Of a stretch of DNA of 14,862 nt, positions 7,634-14,185 are shown piece by piece. Positions within the stretch are counted from its first letter, which is position 1, and every line of letters begins with the position of its first letter. The position numbers were made by a program, and so were the translations under genes. The stretch is from Planctomycetota bacterium (GTDB lineage Bacteria; Planctomycetota; Phycisphaerae; Sedimentisphaerales; Anaerohalosphaeraceae): assembly GCA_019456245.1 (NCBI GenBank), contig VRUF01000032.1, forward strand, positions 2,546-17,407, in the 5' to 3' direction. The notes beneath the pieces were generated by a model that ran no database searches, had not been told where the DNA came from, and saw only the letters and a list, made by a program, of their open reading frames with translations.

Positions 7634-7668
7634 AATACCCTTTAGTAATAAAAGTTTGCGTTGAAGAT
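7634..7668 (-). repeat. Upstream element copy B, 39 nt before rodA
   Basis: This is the second copy of the roughly 36-nt sequence found at 3638-3674 before hypD, in the same orientation relative to its gene. It shares AATACCCTTTAG and GCGTTGAA exactly and differs by a 2-nt deletion and about five substitutions. A perfect 10-bp palindrome TTGTTAACAA follows at 7680-7689. The two copies sit before the two likely transcription units of the rodA-hyp block. Confidence 0.6.
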
Positions 7669-7760
7669 TTTGTAAGTGATTGTTAACAACAAGATTAGAC
7701 CACGCATAACGCGCATTTTTTTATGCGGGTTGGTATAATATATTTTGCCAAAACCCGAAT

Positions 7761-7790
7761 CTACTCTCTACTCTCTATTCTCTACTTTCT
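7761..7790. repeat. Heptamer tandem repeat (CTACTCT), about 4 copies
   Basis: The sequence reads CTACTCT, CTACTCT, CTATTCT, CTACTTT, CT: a pyrimidine-only 7-bp unit in four copies plus two bases, two of the copies with one change each. Such short arrays can vary in copy number by slippage. It lies about 210 nt upstream of the promoter for the dockerin gene and outside any gene. Confidence 0.8.
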
Positions 7791-7972
7791 GGTCGCGAAA
7801 CTACCCGTGTTGCCGATAAAAAACTTTTTATCAGGGCAGAAAATAAGTGCCGTCCTGGTTTCTTTTACTTTGAATATAATCGCAAAAACCCAGTTTTTAT
7901 GGGACATAGTAACCTGGGAATTGCCTGATAGTACTGAGAATGAGTTTTTTATCGAAAGTTTAGATTTTTTTC

Positions 7973-8001
7973 TTGCCCTGAAACGCAAACCATGCTAATA
8001 T
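7973..8001 (+). promoter_or_regulatory. Sigma70-like extended -10 promoter for the dockerin/PEP-CTERM pair
   Basis: TTGCCC (7973-7978) and TAATAT (7996-8001) are separated by 17 nt, and TGC directly precedes the -10 box (extended -10). The expected transcription start is near 8008, leaving a leader of about 130 nt before the ATG at 8137. Confidence 0.65.
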
Positions 8002-8007
8002 AGCGGT

Positions 8008-8136
8008 ACAAGTGGGTACCTTCTCTGAGGGTATTGGCGTGTGGGTTGTTTATATAAAGATTGAGAGGCCTTTAAGGTGCGTAGCCGAGAAGGTTATAGA
8101 TAGAGAGAAGAGTTTTGAAAGAAAGGAAGGTGTTTT
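8008..8136 (+). promoter_or_regulatory. Structured 5' leader of the dockerin gene
   Basis: The leader between the predicted start site and the gene contains a long-range 8-bp perfect helix, ACCTTCTC (8018-8025) with GAGAAGGT (8087-8094). Inside it a second possible helix pairs TAAAG (8055-8059) with CTTTA (8070-8074), and GGC (8036-8038) can pair with GCC (8084-8086). After the closed domain comes a purine-rich run ending in the ribosome site AAAGGAAGG, 6 nt before the ATG. The fold does not match a riboswitch class I recognise; it could be an unclassified cis-regulatory RNA or only an mRNA-stabilising structure. Confidence 0.4.
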
Positions 8137-8904
8137 ATGAAGAAGATTATTTTGGTATTGATGGTTATCTGTGTAGCCATCCCGGCATTGGCTGCCGACG
8201 TGAAAATCAGAGCGACCAAAACCGCACCAGGCGAATTGACCATTAGCTACATAGCACAAGCTGGCGCTGGCGTTCGCGGCATTGCCCTTAAGGTTACGGT
8301 TACCGGTGGTGGTGAAGTAACGGCACCTGCTGCTGCTACTGCAACAGCTGGAGTGTTTAACGTATTTATGGATCGCATTTCTGATGATCCCGAAACCTAC
8401 GGTATTGGCAGTGGCAATGCTGTCGCTGATCCTGCTGCAGCAGGCACACTTACTCTTCCGGCAGCGGCGGTTTCGCTTTGTGCTGGTTTTGTCGATACCG
8501 GCGGAAGCCAGGCTCCTGCACTTGACGCAGGAGGTATTGTCGAGGTCCTGACGATCAGTGTCGCCACATCATGCATCACCGTTGAGTTAGATACGCTCCG
8601 CGGCGGCGTTGTTGGCGATGACATTGGCACCGTAATTCTCCCCGACCCGATGTGCATGGACGATCTTCCTTGTCTAGGTGACGCTAACAAAGACGACGCC
8701 ATCTACACAGATGACCTGACTGAGTTAATTGATTACTTGGGAATTTTTTCTGCTGAATACTTTTATTGTGCCGGTACGGATTACCGATTCGAGTCTAATA
8801 TGGACATAAATGCAGATGGCGCTGTCTACACAGATGACCTAACTGAGTTGACCGATATTCTTACGGCTCTGTCTGGCAGCTATTTCTTTCAAGCGTGCCC
8901 ATAA
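8137..8904 (+). CDS. Secreted protein with cohesin-like region and C-terminal dockerin repeats
   Basis: This 255-residue protein has a Sec signal peptide (MKKIILVLMVICVAIPALA, cleavage after about residue 19). Residues 20-170 are rich in small residues and beta-strand patterns (GVRGIALKVTV at 45-55, GGIVEVLTISV at 132-142), which resemble cohesin-type beta-sandwiches, though I am not certain. The C-terminus has two calcium-binding dockerin type I-like repeats: DANKDDAIYTDDLTELIDYL (182-201) and DINADGAVYTDDLTELTDIL (223-242). Type I dockerins bind cohesin modules to assemble extracellular complexes. Six cysteines follow the signal, four of them around the dockerin region. No catalytic domain is visible. 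It has a strong AAAGGAAGG ribosome site, its own promoter, and a PEP-CTERM gene 113 nt downstream of its stop. Confidence 0.8.
   Translation: MKKIILVLMVICVAIPALAADVKIRATKTAPGELTISYIAQAGAGVRGIALKVTVTGGGEVTAPAAATATAGVFNVFMDRISDDPETYGIGSGNAVADPAAAGTLTLPAAAVSLCAGFVDTGGSQAPALDAGGIVEVLTISVATSCITVELDTLRGGVVGDDIGTVILPDPMCMDDLPCLGDANKDDAIYTDDLTELIDYLGIFSAEYFYCAGTDYRFESNMDINADGAVYTDDLTELTDILTALSGSYFFQACP
8702..8849 (+). repeat. Internal duplication encoding the two dockerin repeats
   Basis: The 25-nt segments 8702-8726 and 8825-8849 are 24/25 identical, separated by exactly 123 nt (41 codons). They encode YTDDLTEL in both dockerin repeats. Such near-identity at synonymous positions suggests a recent duplication or gene conversion within the dockerin module, since the flanking codons have diverged. 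Confidence 0.8.
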
Positions 8905-9017
8905 TTCTGTTTTTATGGTAGAAAGTTTAAAAAGTTACAATAGTTTTAATGTTGAGGTTGCTTTATGCGTGTAAAGCGAGATTTAGTTTATTTAAATTTA
9001 GTTGGAAAGGATGTATG

Positions 9018-9542
9018 ATGAGAAAGAAAATTGTAATCGTTTTGATGGTCGTTGTAATGGCATCGGTAGCTAATGCTGCTCTGAGTTGGGGGGGGTTAGA
9101 TTCCTATAACGCCAGCACTGGCGTAGCGACAGTAACTTTAAACTCCAACACATATGTGAAAGCTATTAATATTTTCCAGATGACTTCCGCTGTAACTGGT
9201 ACTTGGGCAGTAGTAAGTGACGCGTTTTATTCGAACCTTGGACCTAGTAACACTGCTACTACTTTAGGTGGATGGTCAGGCAATCTTGAGGCTGGTGATG
9301 AGATTGGTGTAACAGGCGTTCTTGCAACTTTCACACTGACTGTTCCTACTTCAACTGATATGTCGAGTGGCATTGCTGTTACTTTACCGAATCACCCGGC
9401 GATAGCTCAGCTGAAAAGTTATGCAACAGAAATGAATGATGATAAGACTTATTTGGCAGGTTTACCTTACACAATTACCCCAGAGCCAATGACAATGGCT
9501 CTTCTGGGTCTTGGCGGGTTGTTCCTTCGTCGTCGTAAATAA
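9018..9542 (+). CDS. Small exported PEP-CTERM protein
   Basis: From this start the protein has 174 residues. It has a signal peptide (MRKKIVIVLMVVVMASVANA, cleavage after about residue 20), a beta-rich, Ser/Thr/Ala-rich body without cysteines, and a complete PEP-CTERM sorting tail: PEP (155-157), a short hydrophobic helix (158-170) and RRRK at the end. In the known family such tails are recognised by an exosortase and lead to surface attachment or release. I chose ATG 9018 over ATG 9015 because AAAGGA (9006-9011) is 6 nt from it; an in-frame ATG at 8949 would add 23 residues that spoil the signal peptide. The body (segments AINIFQMT and GVLATFTLTV) may share the cohesin-like pattern of the upstream gene. 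Probably co-transcribed with it. Function unknown. Confidence 0.8.
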   Translation: MRKKIVIVLMVVVMASVANAALSWGGLDSYNASTGVATVTLNSNTYVKAINIFQMTSAVTGTWAVVSDAFYSNLGPSNTATTLGGWSGNLEAGDEIGVTGVLATFTLTVPTSTDMSSGIAVTLPNHPAIAQLKSYATEMNDDKTYLAGLPYTITPEPMTMALLGLGGLFLRRRK

Positions 9543-9588
9543 TCACGGCTTTCGATTTGAACTGAGCGTTAAAGCTTAGACAGTTTAT

Positions 9589-9621
9589 AAGAGACAGGCT
9601 TTCGGGTCTGTCTCTTTTTTT
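9589..9621 (+). terminator. Rho-independent terminator after the PEP-CTERM gene
   Basis: AAGAGACAG (9589-9597) pairs with CTGTCTCTT (9608-9616), a 9-bp perfect stem with a 10-nt loop that can close further by G-U and C-G pairs, followed by an unbroken T run to 9621. It lies 46 nt after the stop codon and just before the end of the convergent pseudopilin gene (9638). The opposite strand has only a short T tract, so it mainly serves the + transcript. Confidence 0.92.
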
Positions 9622-9637
9622 GCGCAAATATCATTAG

Positions 9638-10138
9638 TCAATAATCGTAATAGGCCACCCCTTTAGAGTCTGTACCTGGCCAGTCAATATGAATTGAACC
9701 TGTTACGGCATTGTATATCCACCCAGTTGATCCGGTTGGGAGTGCTTCATCGGCAGCATCATAAAACGTAAGCAGCTGAAACTCTTTGTTAAATGGATTT
9801 CTAGCGCGAGCCTTTAGGTATGGACCAAATTTATATACATCGACAGGGTCTTGTACAGAGCTACAAGCTCCGGTTGCACTAGAATAGTAGTATAGATGCA
9901 AGTAGACTAATCCATCGAATTGAGTTCCCAGTGTTGTATGTCCAGCTTTAAGTCCATTATGATGAATTTTGAATAATTCGAGTTGCGTACGAAGTGTCTG
10001 AAGAAGTTCTTTTGCGACGGCTTCTTTTGCTTTTGTTGAGCTTTGGCTAAATTGCGGGGCCACTATCGCTGCCAATATCCCGAGGATAGAGACTACTATC
10101 AGTATTTCTATAAGTGTAAACGCTTTTTGTTTGGCCAT
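9638..10138 (-). CDS. Type II secretion GspG-like major pseudopilin
   Basis: The 166-residue protein has a type IV prepilin N-terminus: a short basic leader MAKQKA, then FTLIEILIVVSILGILAAI, with cleavage before F7 and the conserved Glu at position 5 of the mature chain. After a helical stretch (QSSTKAKEAVAKELLQTLRTQLELF) comes the GspG-like FGPYLKARARNPFN segment and a C-terminal beta region rich in Gly, Trp and Tyr. Pseudopilins form the periplasmic piston of type II secretion and related systems. I prefer ATG 10138 because it gives a standard short leader; ATG 10168 would add 10 residues and has no ribosome site either. No other type II genes are adjacent, so it may be an orphan pseudopilin with a specialised role, as is common in planctomycetes. 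Confidence 0.85.
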   Translation of the reverse strand: MAKQKAFTLIEILIVVSILGILAAIVAPQFSQSSTKAKEAVAKELLQTLRTQLELFKIHHNGLKAGHTTLGTQFDGLVYLHLYYYSSATGACSSVQDPVDVYKFGPYLKARARNPFNKEFQLLTFYDAADEALPTGSTGWIYNAVTGSIHIDWPGTDSKGVAYYDY

Positions 10139-10248
10139 TGGTCTCACATTAAAATCATGCATATTCATACCACAAACGCAGGTTTATCGCTTGTCTGAAT
10201 ATCGTCCAATAGAGGGGTTTACTTAGCTTAAAAACTGCCAGAACAAAT

Positions 10249-10254
10249 ATTATA
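10249..10254 (-). promoter_or_regulatory. Possible -10 box for the pseudopilin gene
   Basis: A perfect TATAAT lies on the minus strand about 111 nt before the preferred start of the pseudopilin. No convincing -35 hexamer lies at 16-18 nt (GGGTTT is the best match), so the call is tentative. Confidence 0.35.
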
Positions 10255-10300
10255 CCCCGCTGAATACACAAAAACCCCCTGTTATGACACTGATATCATT

Positions 10301-10333
10301 AAAAACCCGGCTATACGCAAGATATAGCCGGGT
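10301..10333 (-). terminator. Rho-independent terminator after the lipoprotein gene
   Basis: An 11-bp perfect stem pairs ACCCGGCTATA with TATAGCCGGGT around a 7-nt loop (10305-10333). On the minus strand it is followed by a run of five T (10301-10305). It lies 35 nt after the lipoprotein stop codon and is a clear intrinsic terminator. Confidence 0.93.
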
Positions 10334-10367
10334 ATATTTGAGATGCTGCCCCGAATGTTATAGGGCG

Positions 10368-10778
10368 TTATTTCGTTGACTTTTCGGCTGCTTCTTTCAG
10401 CAGACGCTTAGCATTATCCTGCTGTAACTTTCGAAGATTCTCTATACCCTTGCGGATATTCTCTTTTTGCTCGGGTGTCTGTACGGGTTTTTTGATCTGT
10501 GGTTTCGGCTTGGCTTGCTGGCCCTGCTGGGCGGCTTTCTTTAGGGCCTTGATTTCGTTTGTTAATTTCTCATTTTCAGTAATAAAAACTGAGAGCATCC
10601 TCGATGAATCCATCAGCCCTTTATTCAATTTATGCAGCTCCATCTGTTTATCTTTTACCGTTGTTATTAATTCATCGTTTTCCAGCCGGCACTGCGAGAG
10701 CTGTTCGTCTTGACAGCCAGTCAGGATTATTGCGATTATCACTATGATTGCGATTGATGTAATTTTTGCTGGTTTCAT
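10368..10778 (-). CDS. Small coiled-coil lipoprotein
   Basis: The 136-residue protein has a lipoprotein signal peptide with lipobox LTGC (19-22), so it is probably lipidated at C22. The rest is highly charged and helical: about residues 24-85 have a heptad-like pattern suited to a coiled coil, then a Gln/Lys/Pro linker (AAQQGQQAKPKPQIKKPVQTP) and a second helix (about 104-134). It recalls short murein- or envelope-linking lipoproteins, but I do not recognise a family. The ATG has a good ribosome site (AAGGAG, 8 nt away). It lies 79 nt after the sulfatase gene on the same strand, with a hairpin between them, and has its own terminator. Confidence 0.75.
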   Translation of the reverse strand: MKPAKITSIAIIVIIAIILTGCQDEQLSQCRLENDELITTVKDKQMELHKLNKGLMDSSRMLSVFITENEKLTNEIKALKKAAQQGQQAKPKPQIKKPVQTPEQKENIRKGIENLRKLQQDNAKRLLKEAAEKSTK

Positions 10779-10825
10779 TGTTTGGCTCCTTTTAGGTTAG
10801 CAGTTTCTGTTTCCGTATTATTACT

Positions 10826-10858
10826 AAAAACTTCTTGGAATTTTTACAAGAAGTTTTT
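10826..10858 (-). terminator. AT-rich hairpin terminator at the end of the sulfatase-like gene
   Basis: AAAAACTTCTTG (10826-10837) and CAAGAAGTTTTT (10847-10858) form a 12-bp perfect stem around a 9-nt loop. On the minus strand the stem begins inside the TGA stop of the gene and ends in five T. The stem has few G-C pairs, so termination may be partial and some transcripts may reach the lipoprotein gene. The symmetric A and T tracts would let it act in either direction. Confidence 0.65.
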
Positions 10859-12867
10859 CATTCTGGCAAACTTCTATACAAGTCGAGTTCTTTTTGCAGC
10901 CTGGTTATAAGTGCCTCGTCGCCTATGGTCTTAGCCATGGCCAATGCCTTTTCAGCGGTTTTGACTGCCTCGCTGGAGTTACCGACCGCGGCATATGCAG
11001 CAGCCAAGGTGCTGAGGTATACCGGATGTTTTGACTGGGTTTGCTCGCAGGCTTGCATGGCAAATTCCAAGGCCTCGGAAGTGGCATTTGATATCTGGTT
11101 GGTATTGTTGAGCAGGATCCGTGCTATGATATTCATCTTGCCAGGCTGTTTGTCGAGTTTTATCTTCTTTTTGAACTGAACAATGGCCAGGCGGCGTTTT
11201 CTTTGTTCGAGACGCAACTTCCCGAGTTCATTGTTTACTTCTGCGAGTTTGGCCGGGGAAACTGTTTTGTCCTTTGACATTAACTCCAGGGTCTCTTCGA
11301 GTTGCTTAGCTTCTTGTTCTTGTTTCAGGGTATTGACGAAACCCGGAATGCTAAGAGGACCCTTGGGGCGGCCAGATTTTAATGTATTGGCCTTGTCTCC
11401 ATTGCCATCGCCCGATTCGGATAACTTATGAGACTGAGCCCACTGCTTTAGTAAACTTTCTCCCAGTGTACCGGCTTCTGCGTTATTTTTCGACATGCCC
11501 AGAGCGTTGGATTGAAAGGTAGTATGAAAACCGATCATATCTTTAGGGTCTGTTTTGCTCTGGTCAAAGCTGAAGTCTACTTTAACCCTGCTGCCGGTGA
11601 CGTACCCCAATGACTCCAGGTGCTTAATGGACTCTGCATCGAGTGGCTTATCCTCCTCCTTATCTTTACGAACGGTCTGCTCCAATACCTGCGCCAGACG
11701 ATCCTTGAGGATACGGGCTCTATGAGGCTCTTTTTCTACTAAGTTGGTTAATTCACCCGGATCTTGTTGAATGTCGTACAACTCCGGGCGGGTGGTTTGA
11801 ATATACTTCCAGCGATTGCCAGTGAGACCCAACAGTGAGTTGGCGTTGTAGTTTGTCGGATACAAGCTTTCGCAATAGAGGTATCTGTCCTCTTCCTCAG
11901 GCGGCTTATTATTGAAATACCCGGCAAGATTTTTCCCCGTAATCTGCGCCGGAGGTTCTATATCCAACAAGCTACACAGCGTCGGAACAATATCTATGAT
12001 ACCTGCTATGTCGTCGATCTTATGCGGTATGTTTGACCCAGGGAGTTTGTATATCATCGGCACCTTTATAGCACTTTGGTAGATAAAATACCTATGTGTA
12101 ATTTCACCGTGCTCACCCAGCATTTCCCCATGATCGCCTGTTACTATGATCAGTGACGATTCATACATGCCAAGGCTTTTAAGTTTGGCGACAACCTCAC
12201 CGATGCAGTGGTCGGCATAAGCTACCTCGCCGGCATAAGGACTCTCTTTAAACTTTGTTGCAAAAGGCTCTGGCGGATTATAGTCGTCGTGGGGGTCATA
12301 GTAATGCAAAAAGAGAAAGATCTGTTTATCCTTCTGTTTTTCCAACCACTCAAAAGCCACACGATTTACTTCGCCGGCCCGACGTTCGCTCTGGTTTTTT
12401 TTCGCAAACTGGTCATTGTAAGTGTCAAATCCGCGGGAAAGGCCATGACGGTTATTCAATATTTGCGCCCCCACAAAAGCGCCTGTTTGATACCCTTTCT
12501 TTTTGAGCAATTCCGCCAAAGTTACGCTGGGCGGATCAGAAAAGTTTTTGTTGTCATGTTTGCCATGTTGGGGCGGAATGGTGCCGGTAAACATGGAAGT
12601 ATGAGCCGGTAAGGTCAAAGGGAGTGGTGTTATGACATTACTGAATAAATAGCCTTCGCTGGCCAGGGAATCGATATTTGGTGTAGTCGGCTGGGGATAG
12701 CCATAACAACTCAGATAGTCGGCCCGGCAGGTGTCTATGCTGATCAGTACTAAATGGCGAATGGGAGGTGAAGAAGGTCGGCGAGAAACAAACCAAACAC
12801 ACAAACCGGCCAGCAGGATAACTGGTATGATCAACAGCGGACTTTTCCTGATCTTATTAGTAGCCAT
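10858..12867 (-). CDS. Membrane-anchored sulfatase-superfamily hydrolase with helical-repeat tail
   Basis: This 669-residue protein has an N-terminal membrane anchor (about 11-28) and a periplasmic alkaline phosphatase/sulfatase-type domain (about 37-400). Metal-site motifs are visible: LISIDTCRADYL (41-52, Asp45), HYYDPHDDY (188-196) and VTGDHGEMLGEHG (242-254). The usual nucleophile motif C/S-x-P-x-R, whose Cys or Ser becomes formylglycine, is replaced by T85-L-P-A-H89. Thr is the nucleophile in phosphatase and phosphotransferase relatives, so sulfate esters may not be the substrate. Residues 400-560 form a charged linker, and 570-660 have TPR-like helices (ALEFAMQACEQT, LSTLAAAYAAVGNSSEAVKTAEKAL). 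The start at 12867 gives the anchor directly but has no strong ribosome site. It has its own promoter in the divergent gap and a hairpin at its stop. Confidence 0.85.
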   Translation of the reverse strand: MATNKIRKSPLLIIPVILLAGLCVWFVSRRPSSPPIRHLVLISIDTCRADYLSCYGYPQPTTPNIDSLASEGYLFSNVITPLPLTLPAHTSMFTGTIPPQHGKHDNKNFSDPPSVTLAELLKKKGYQTGAFVGAQILNNRHGLSRGFDTYNDQFAKKNQSERRAGEVNRVAFEWLEKQKDKQIFLFLHYYDPHDDYNPPEPFATKFKESPYAGEVAYADHCIGEVVAKLKSLGMYESSLIIVTGDHGEMLGEHGEITHRYFIYQSAIKVPMIYKLPGSNIPHKIDDIAGIIDIVPTLCSLLDIEPPAQITGKNLAGYFNNKPPEEEDRYLYCESLYPTNYNANSLLGLTGNRWKYIQTTRPELYDIQQDPGELTNLVEKEPHRARILKDRLAQVLEQTVRKDKEEDKPLDAESIKHLESLGYVTGSRVKVDFSFDQSKTDPKDMIGFHTTFQSNALGMSKNNAEAGTLGESLLKQWAQSHKLSESGDGNGDKANTLKSGRPKGPLSIPGFVNTLKQEQEAKQLEETLELMSKDKTVSPAKLAEVNNELGKLRLEQRKRRLAIVQFKKKIKLDKQPGKMNIIARILLNNTNQISNATSEALEFAMQACEQTQSKHPVYLSTLAAAYAAVGNSSEAVKTAEKALAMAKTIGDEALITRLQKELDLYRSLPE

Positions 12868-12956
12868 AAGGCACCGTACGTTTCAAAAGGAGTTATTGTT
12901 TGCGGGTATTTTCAACAGCTTTTTATAACACGTCCAGCATTAAATACCCATTCCTT

Positions 12957-12985
12957 ATTATAAAGCGCAACATAGTATAATTCAA
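12957..12985 (-). promoter_or_regulatory. Sigma70-like promoter for the sulfatase-superfamily gene
   Basis: On the minus strand TTGAAT (12980-12985) is separated by 17 nt from a perfect TATAAT (12957-12962). The expected start is near 12950, giving a leader of about 83 nt before the ATG at 12867. Confidence 0.7.
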
Positions 12986-13109
12986 GCGGAAAAGTTTGGC
13001 TTTTCTTTTTGATCATTATCTATTATAATTAAACAAGAGCAGCTTATCTGCTATGCAGGAGGTTTTTGCCGAGTGTATGCCGTTTGTTTCTTCTCGCTCC
13101 ACTGAGGTG

Positions 13110-13138
13110 TTGACAATTTCGATATTTGTTGCTATAAT
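13110..13138 (+). promoter_or_regulatory. Consensus sigma70 promoter for cysDN
   Basis: TTGACA (13110-13115) and TATAAT (13133-13138) both match the consensus exactly with a 17-nt spacer, and TGC precedes the -10 box (extended -10). The expected start is near 13145, leaving a leader of about 170 nt before cysD. Upstream of it (13030-13105) I see only a small AGCAG/CTGCT hairpin and no gene. Confidence 0.85.
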
Positions 13139-13144
13139 CAGTAC

Positions 13145-13314
13145 TTGGAACTCAATAAAACGATGAAAATCATAAATCAGCCGCAGAATTACAGCATTTT
13201 GAGGCGGAAAATAGCAGATGTGAAGATTAAGTCATAAGTGGTTATTCTTCAAGGAAATGCATGTGCTTCGCAGGGTTTCCTGCGGACGCCAGACCAGTAC
13301 GGGAGTTGCACTAG
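13145..13314 (+). promoter_or_regulatory. Long structured leader of cysD with a possible 24-codon uORF
   Basis: The leader contains an ATG-started frame of 24 codons (13163-13237, stop TAA) without a clear ribosome site; it has no run of Cys or Met codons. A hairpin pairs CCGC/AGAAT (13181-13189) with ATTTT/GCGG (13196-13207, three bases bulged). A second, stable hairpin is TTCGCAGG-GTTT-CCTGCGGA (13267-13286), just before the ribosome site GGGAG (13301-13305). GTGC (13263-13266) can also pair with GCAC (13308-13311), across that site. No SAM riboswitch class I know is recognisable. A regulatory function is inferred only. Confidence 0.4.
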
Positions 13315-14127
13315 ATGCAGTCAAAATTAAGTCAATTAGATAAATTGGAAAACCAGAGCATCTTCATTATTCGTGAGGCTTTCAGTCAGTTCAAGAATGT
13401 TGCGATCCTCTGGTCGATCGGCAAAGACTCTACAACGCTTCTCTGGTTAGCGCGAAAAGCTTTTTTCGGCAAGCTGCCTTTCCCGGCATTGCACATCGAC
13501 ACGACCTACAAGTTCAAAGAGATCTACGACTTCAGGGAAAAGTACGCCAAGGAGTGGGGCCTCGATCTGGTCGTTGCCAAAAACGATGAAGCTCTCGCTG
13601 CCGGTGTCAGTCCGGATACAGGCAAGTTTAAATGCTGCAATGGCCTCAAGACCGAGGCTCTAAAGCAAGCCATCGCCAAGTTTGGTTACAAGGCGTTGTA
13701 TCTCGGTATTCGGCGTGACGAGCATGGCATCCGCGCAAAGGAAAGAGTCTTTAGTCCACGAGACGAAGATTTCGAATGGGATTATAAGAATCAACCGCCC
13801 GAGCTTTGGGATCAATACAAAACAAAGGCGGCTGAAGAAGAACATATTCGCGTTCACCCGCTGCTCGGCTGGACCGAAGTCGATATTTGGGAATACGTCA
13901 AGCGGGAAAATATACCCGTCTGCAACCTGTATTTCGCCAAAAATGGCAAACGCTTTAGAAGCATCGGGTGCGAAACATGCTGCGGCCCGGTTGATTCCGA
14001 GGCTGATACGATCGACAAGATCATCGAAGAGCTAAAGACAACCGATGTATCGGAAAGATCAGGCAGAGCTCAGGACAAAGAATCCGATTATATGATGCAA
14101 AAACTTCGGGCACTGGGATACATGTAA
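13315..14127 (+). CDS. cysD: CysD-like sulfate adenylyltransferase small subunit
   Basis: CysD is the catalytic PP-loop subunit of ATP sulfurylase; it forms adenosine phosphosulfate from ATP and sulfate, driven by GTP hydrolysis in CysN. The PP-loop SIGKDST is at 34-40, followed by LPFPALHIDTTYKFKEIYDFR, GIRRDEHGIRAKER and WTEVDIWEYV, all typical. At 270 aa it is shorter than the about 302-residue enterobacterial form: it lacks the central insertion before the final RSIGCETCCGPVDSEADTI segment, which carries a CxxCC cluster, and another CC pair occurs at FKCCNGLKTE. This looks like the compact CysD subgroup paired with CysN or CysNC in anaerobes. The ATG has GGGAG 9 nt upstream. It starts an operon with cysN after a consensus promoter. 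Confidence 0.92.
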   Translation: MQSKLSQLDKLENQSIFIIREAFSQFKNVAILWSIGKDSTTLLWLARKAFFGKLPFPALHIDTTYKFKEIYDFREKYAKEWGLDLVVAKNDEALAAGVSPDTGKFKCCNGLKTEALKQAIAKFGYKALYLGIRRDEHGIRAKERVFSPRDEDFEWDYKNQPPELWDQYKTKAAEEEHIRVHPLLGWTEVDIWEYVKRENIPVCNLYFAKNGKRFRSIGCETCCGPVDSEADTIDKIIEELKTTDVSERSGRAQDKESDYMMQKLRALGYM

Positions 14128-14185
14128 TTTTATTCCATATCGCCGCAACAGTATTTCGTTTGGTATAAACAATTTTAATATAAGA

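Larger units (their letters stand above)
7595..7972. other. Gene-free AT-rich divergent intergenic stretch
   Basis: No convincing gene lies here. A 91-codon open frame at 7723-7998 has no ribosome site, a low-complexity translation and overlaps the promoter at its end, so I do not call it. Besides the rodA upstream element, I see a hairpin-like CGCATAA...TTATGCG (7703-7727), an isolated TATAAT on the + strand (7734-7739) without a matching -35, and a 7-bp tandem repeat (7761-7790). The rest is AT-rich with no clear structure. Confidence 0.6.

Noticed and set aside
7703..7727. CGCATAA/TTATGCG hairpin as a terminator
   Set aside because: It is not followed by a T run, lies between divergent genes where no terminator is needed, and its T tract is inside the loop.
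7723..7998. 91-codon open frame on the + strand in the rodA-dockerin gap
   Set aside because: There is no ribosome site; it runs through the heptamer repeat and overlaps the promoter at 7973-8001.
13053..13166. 37-codon open frame starting ATGCAGGAGG
   Set aside because: It contains the consensus cysD promoter, so it would not be on the main transcript, and it has no ribosome site.
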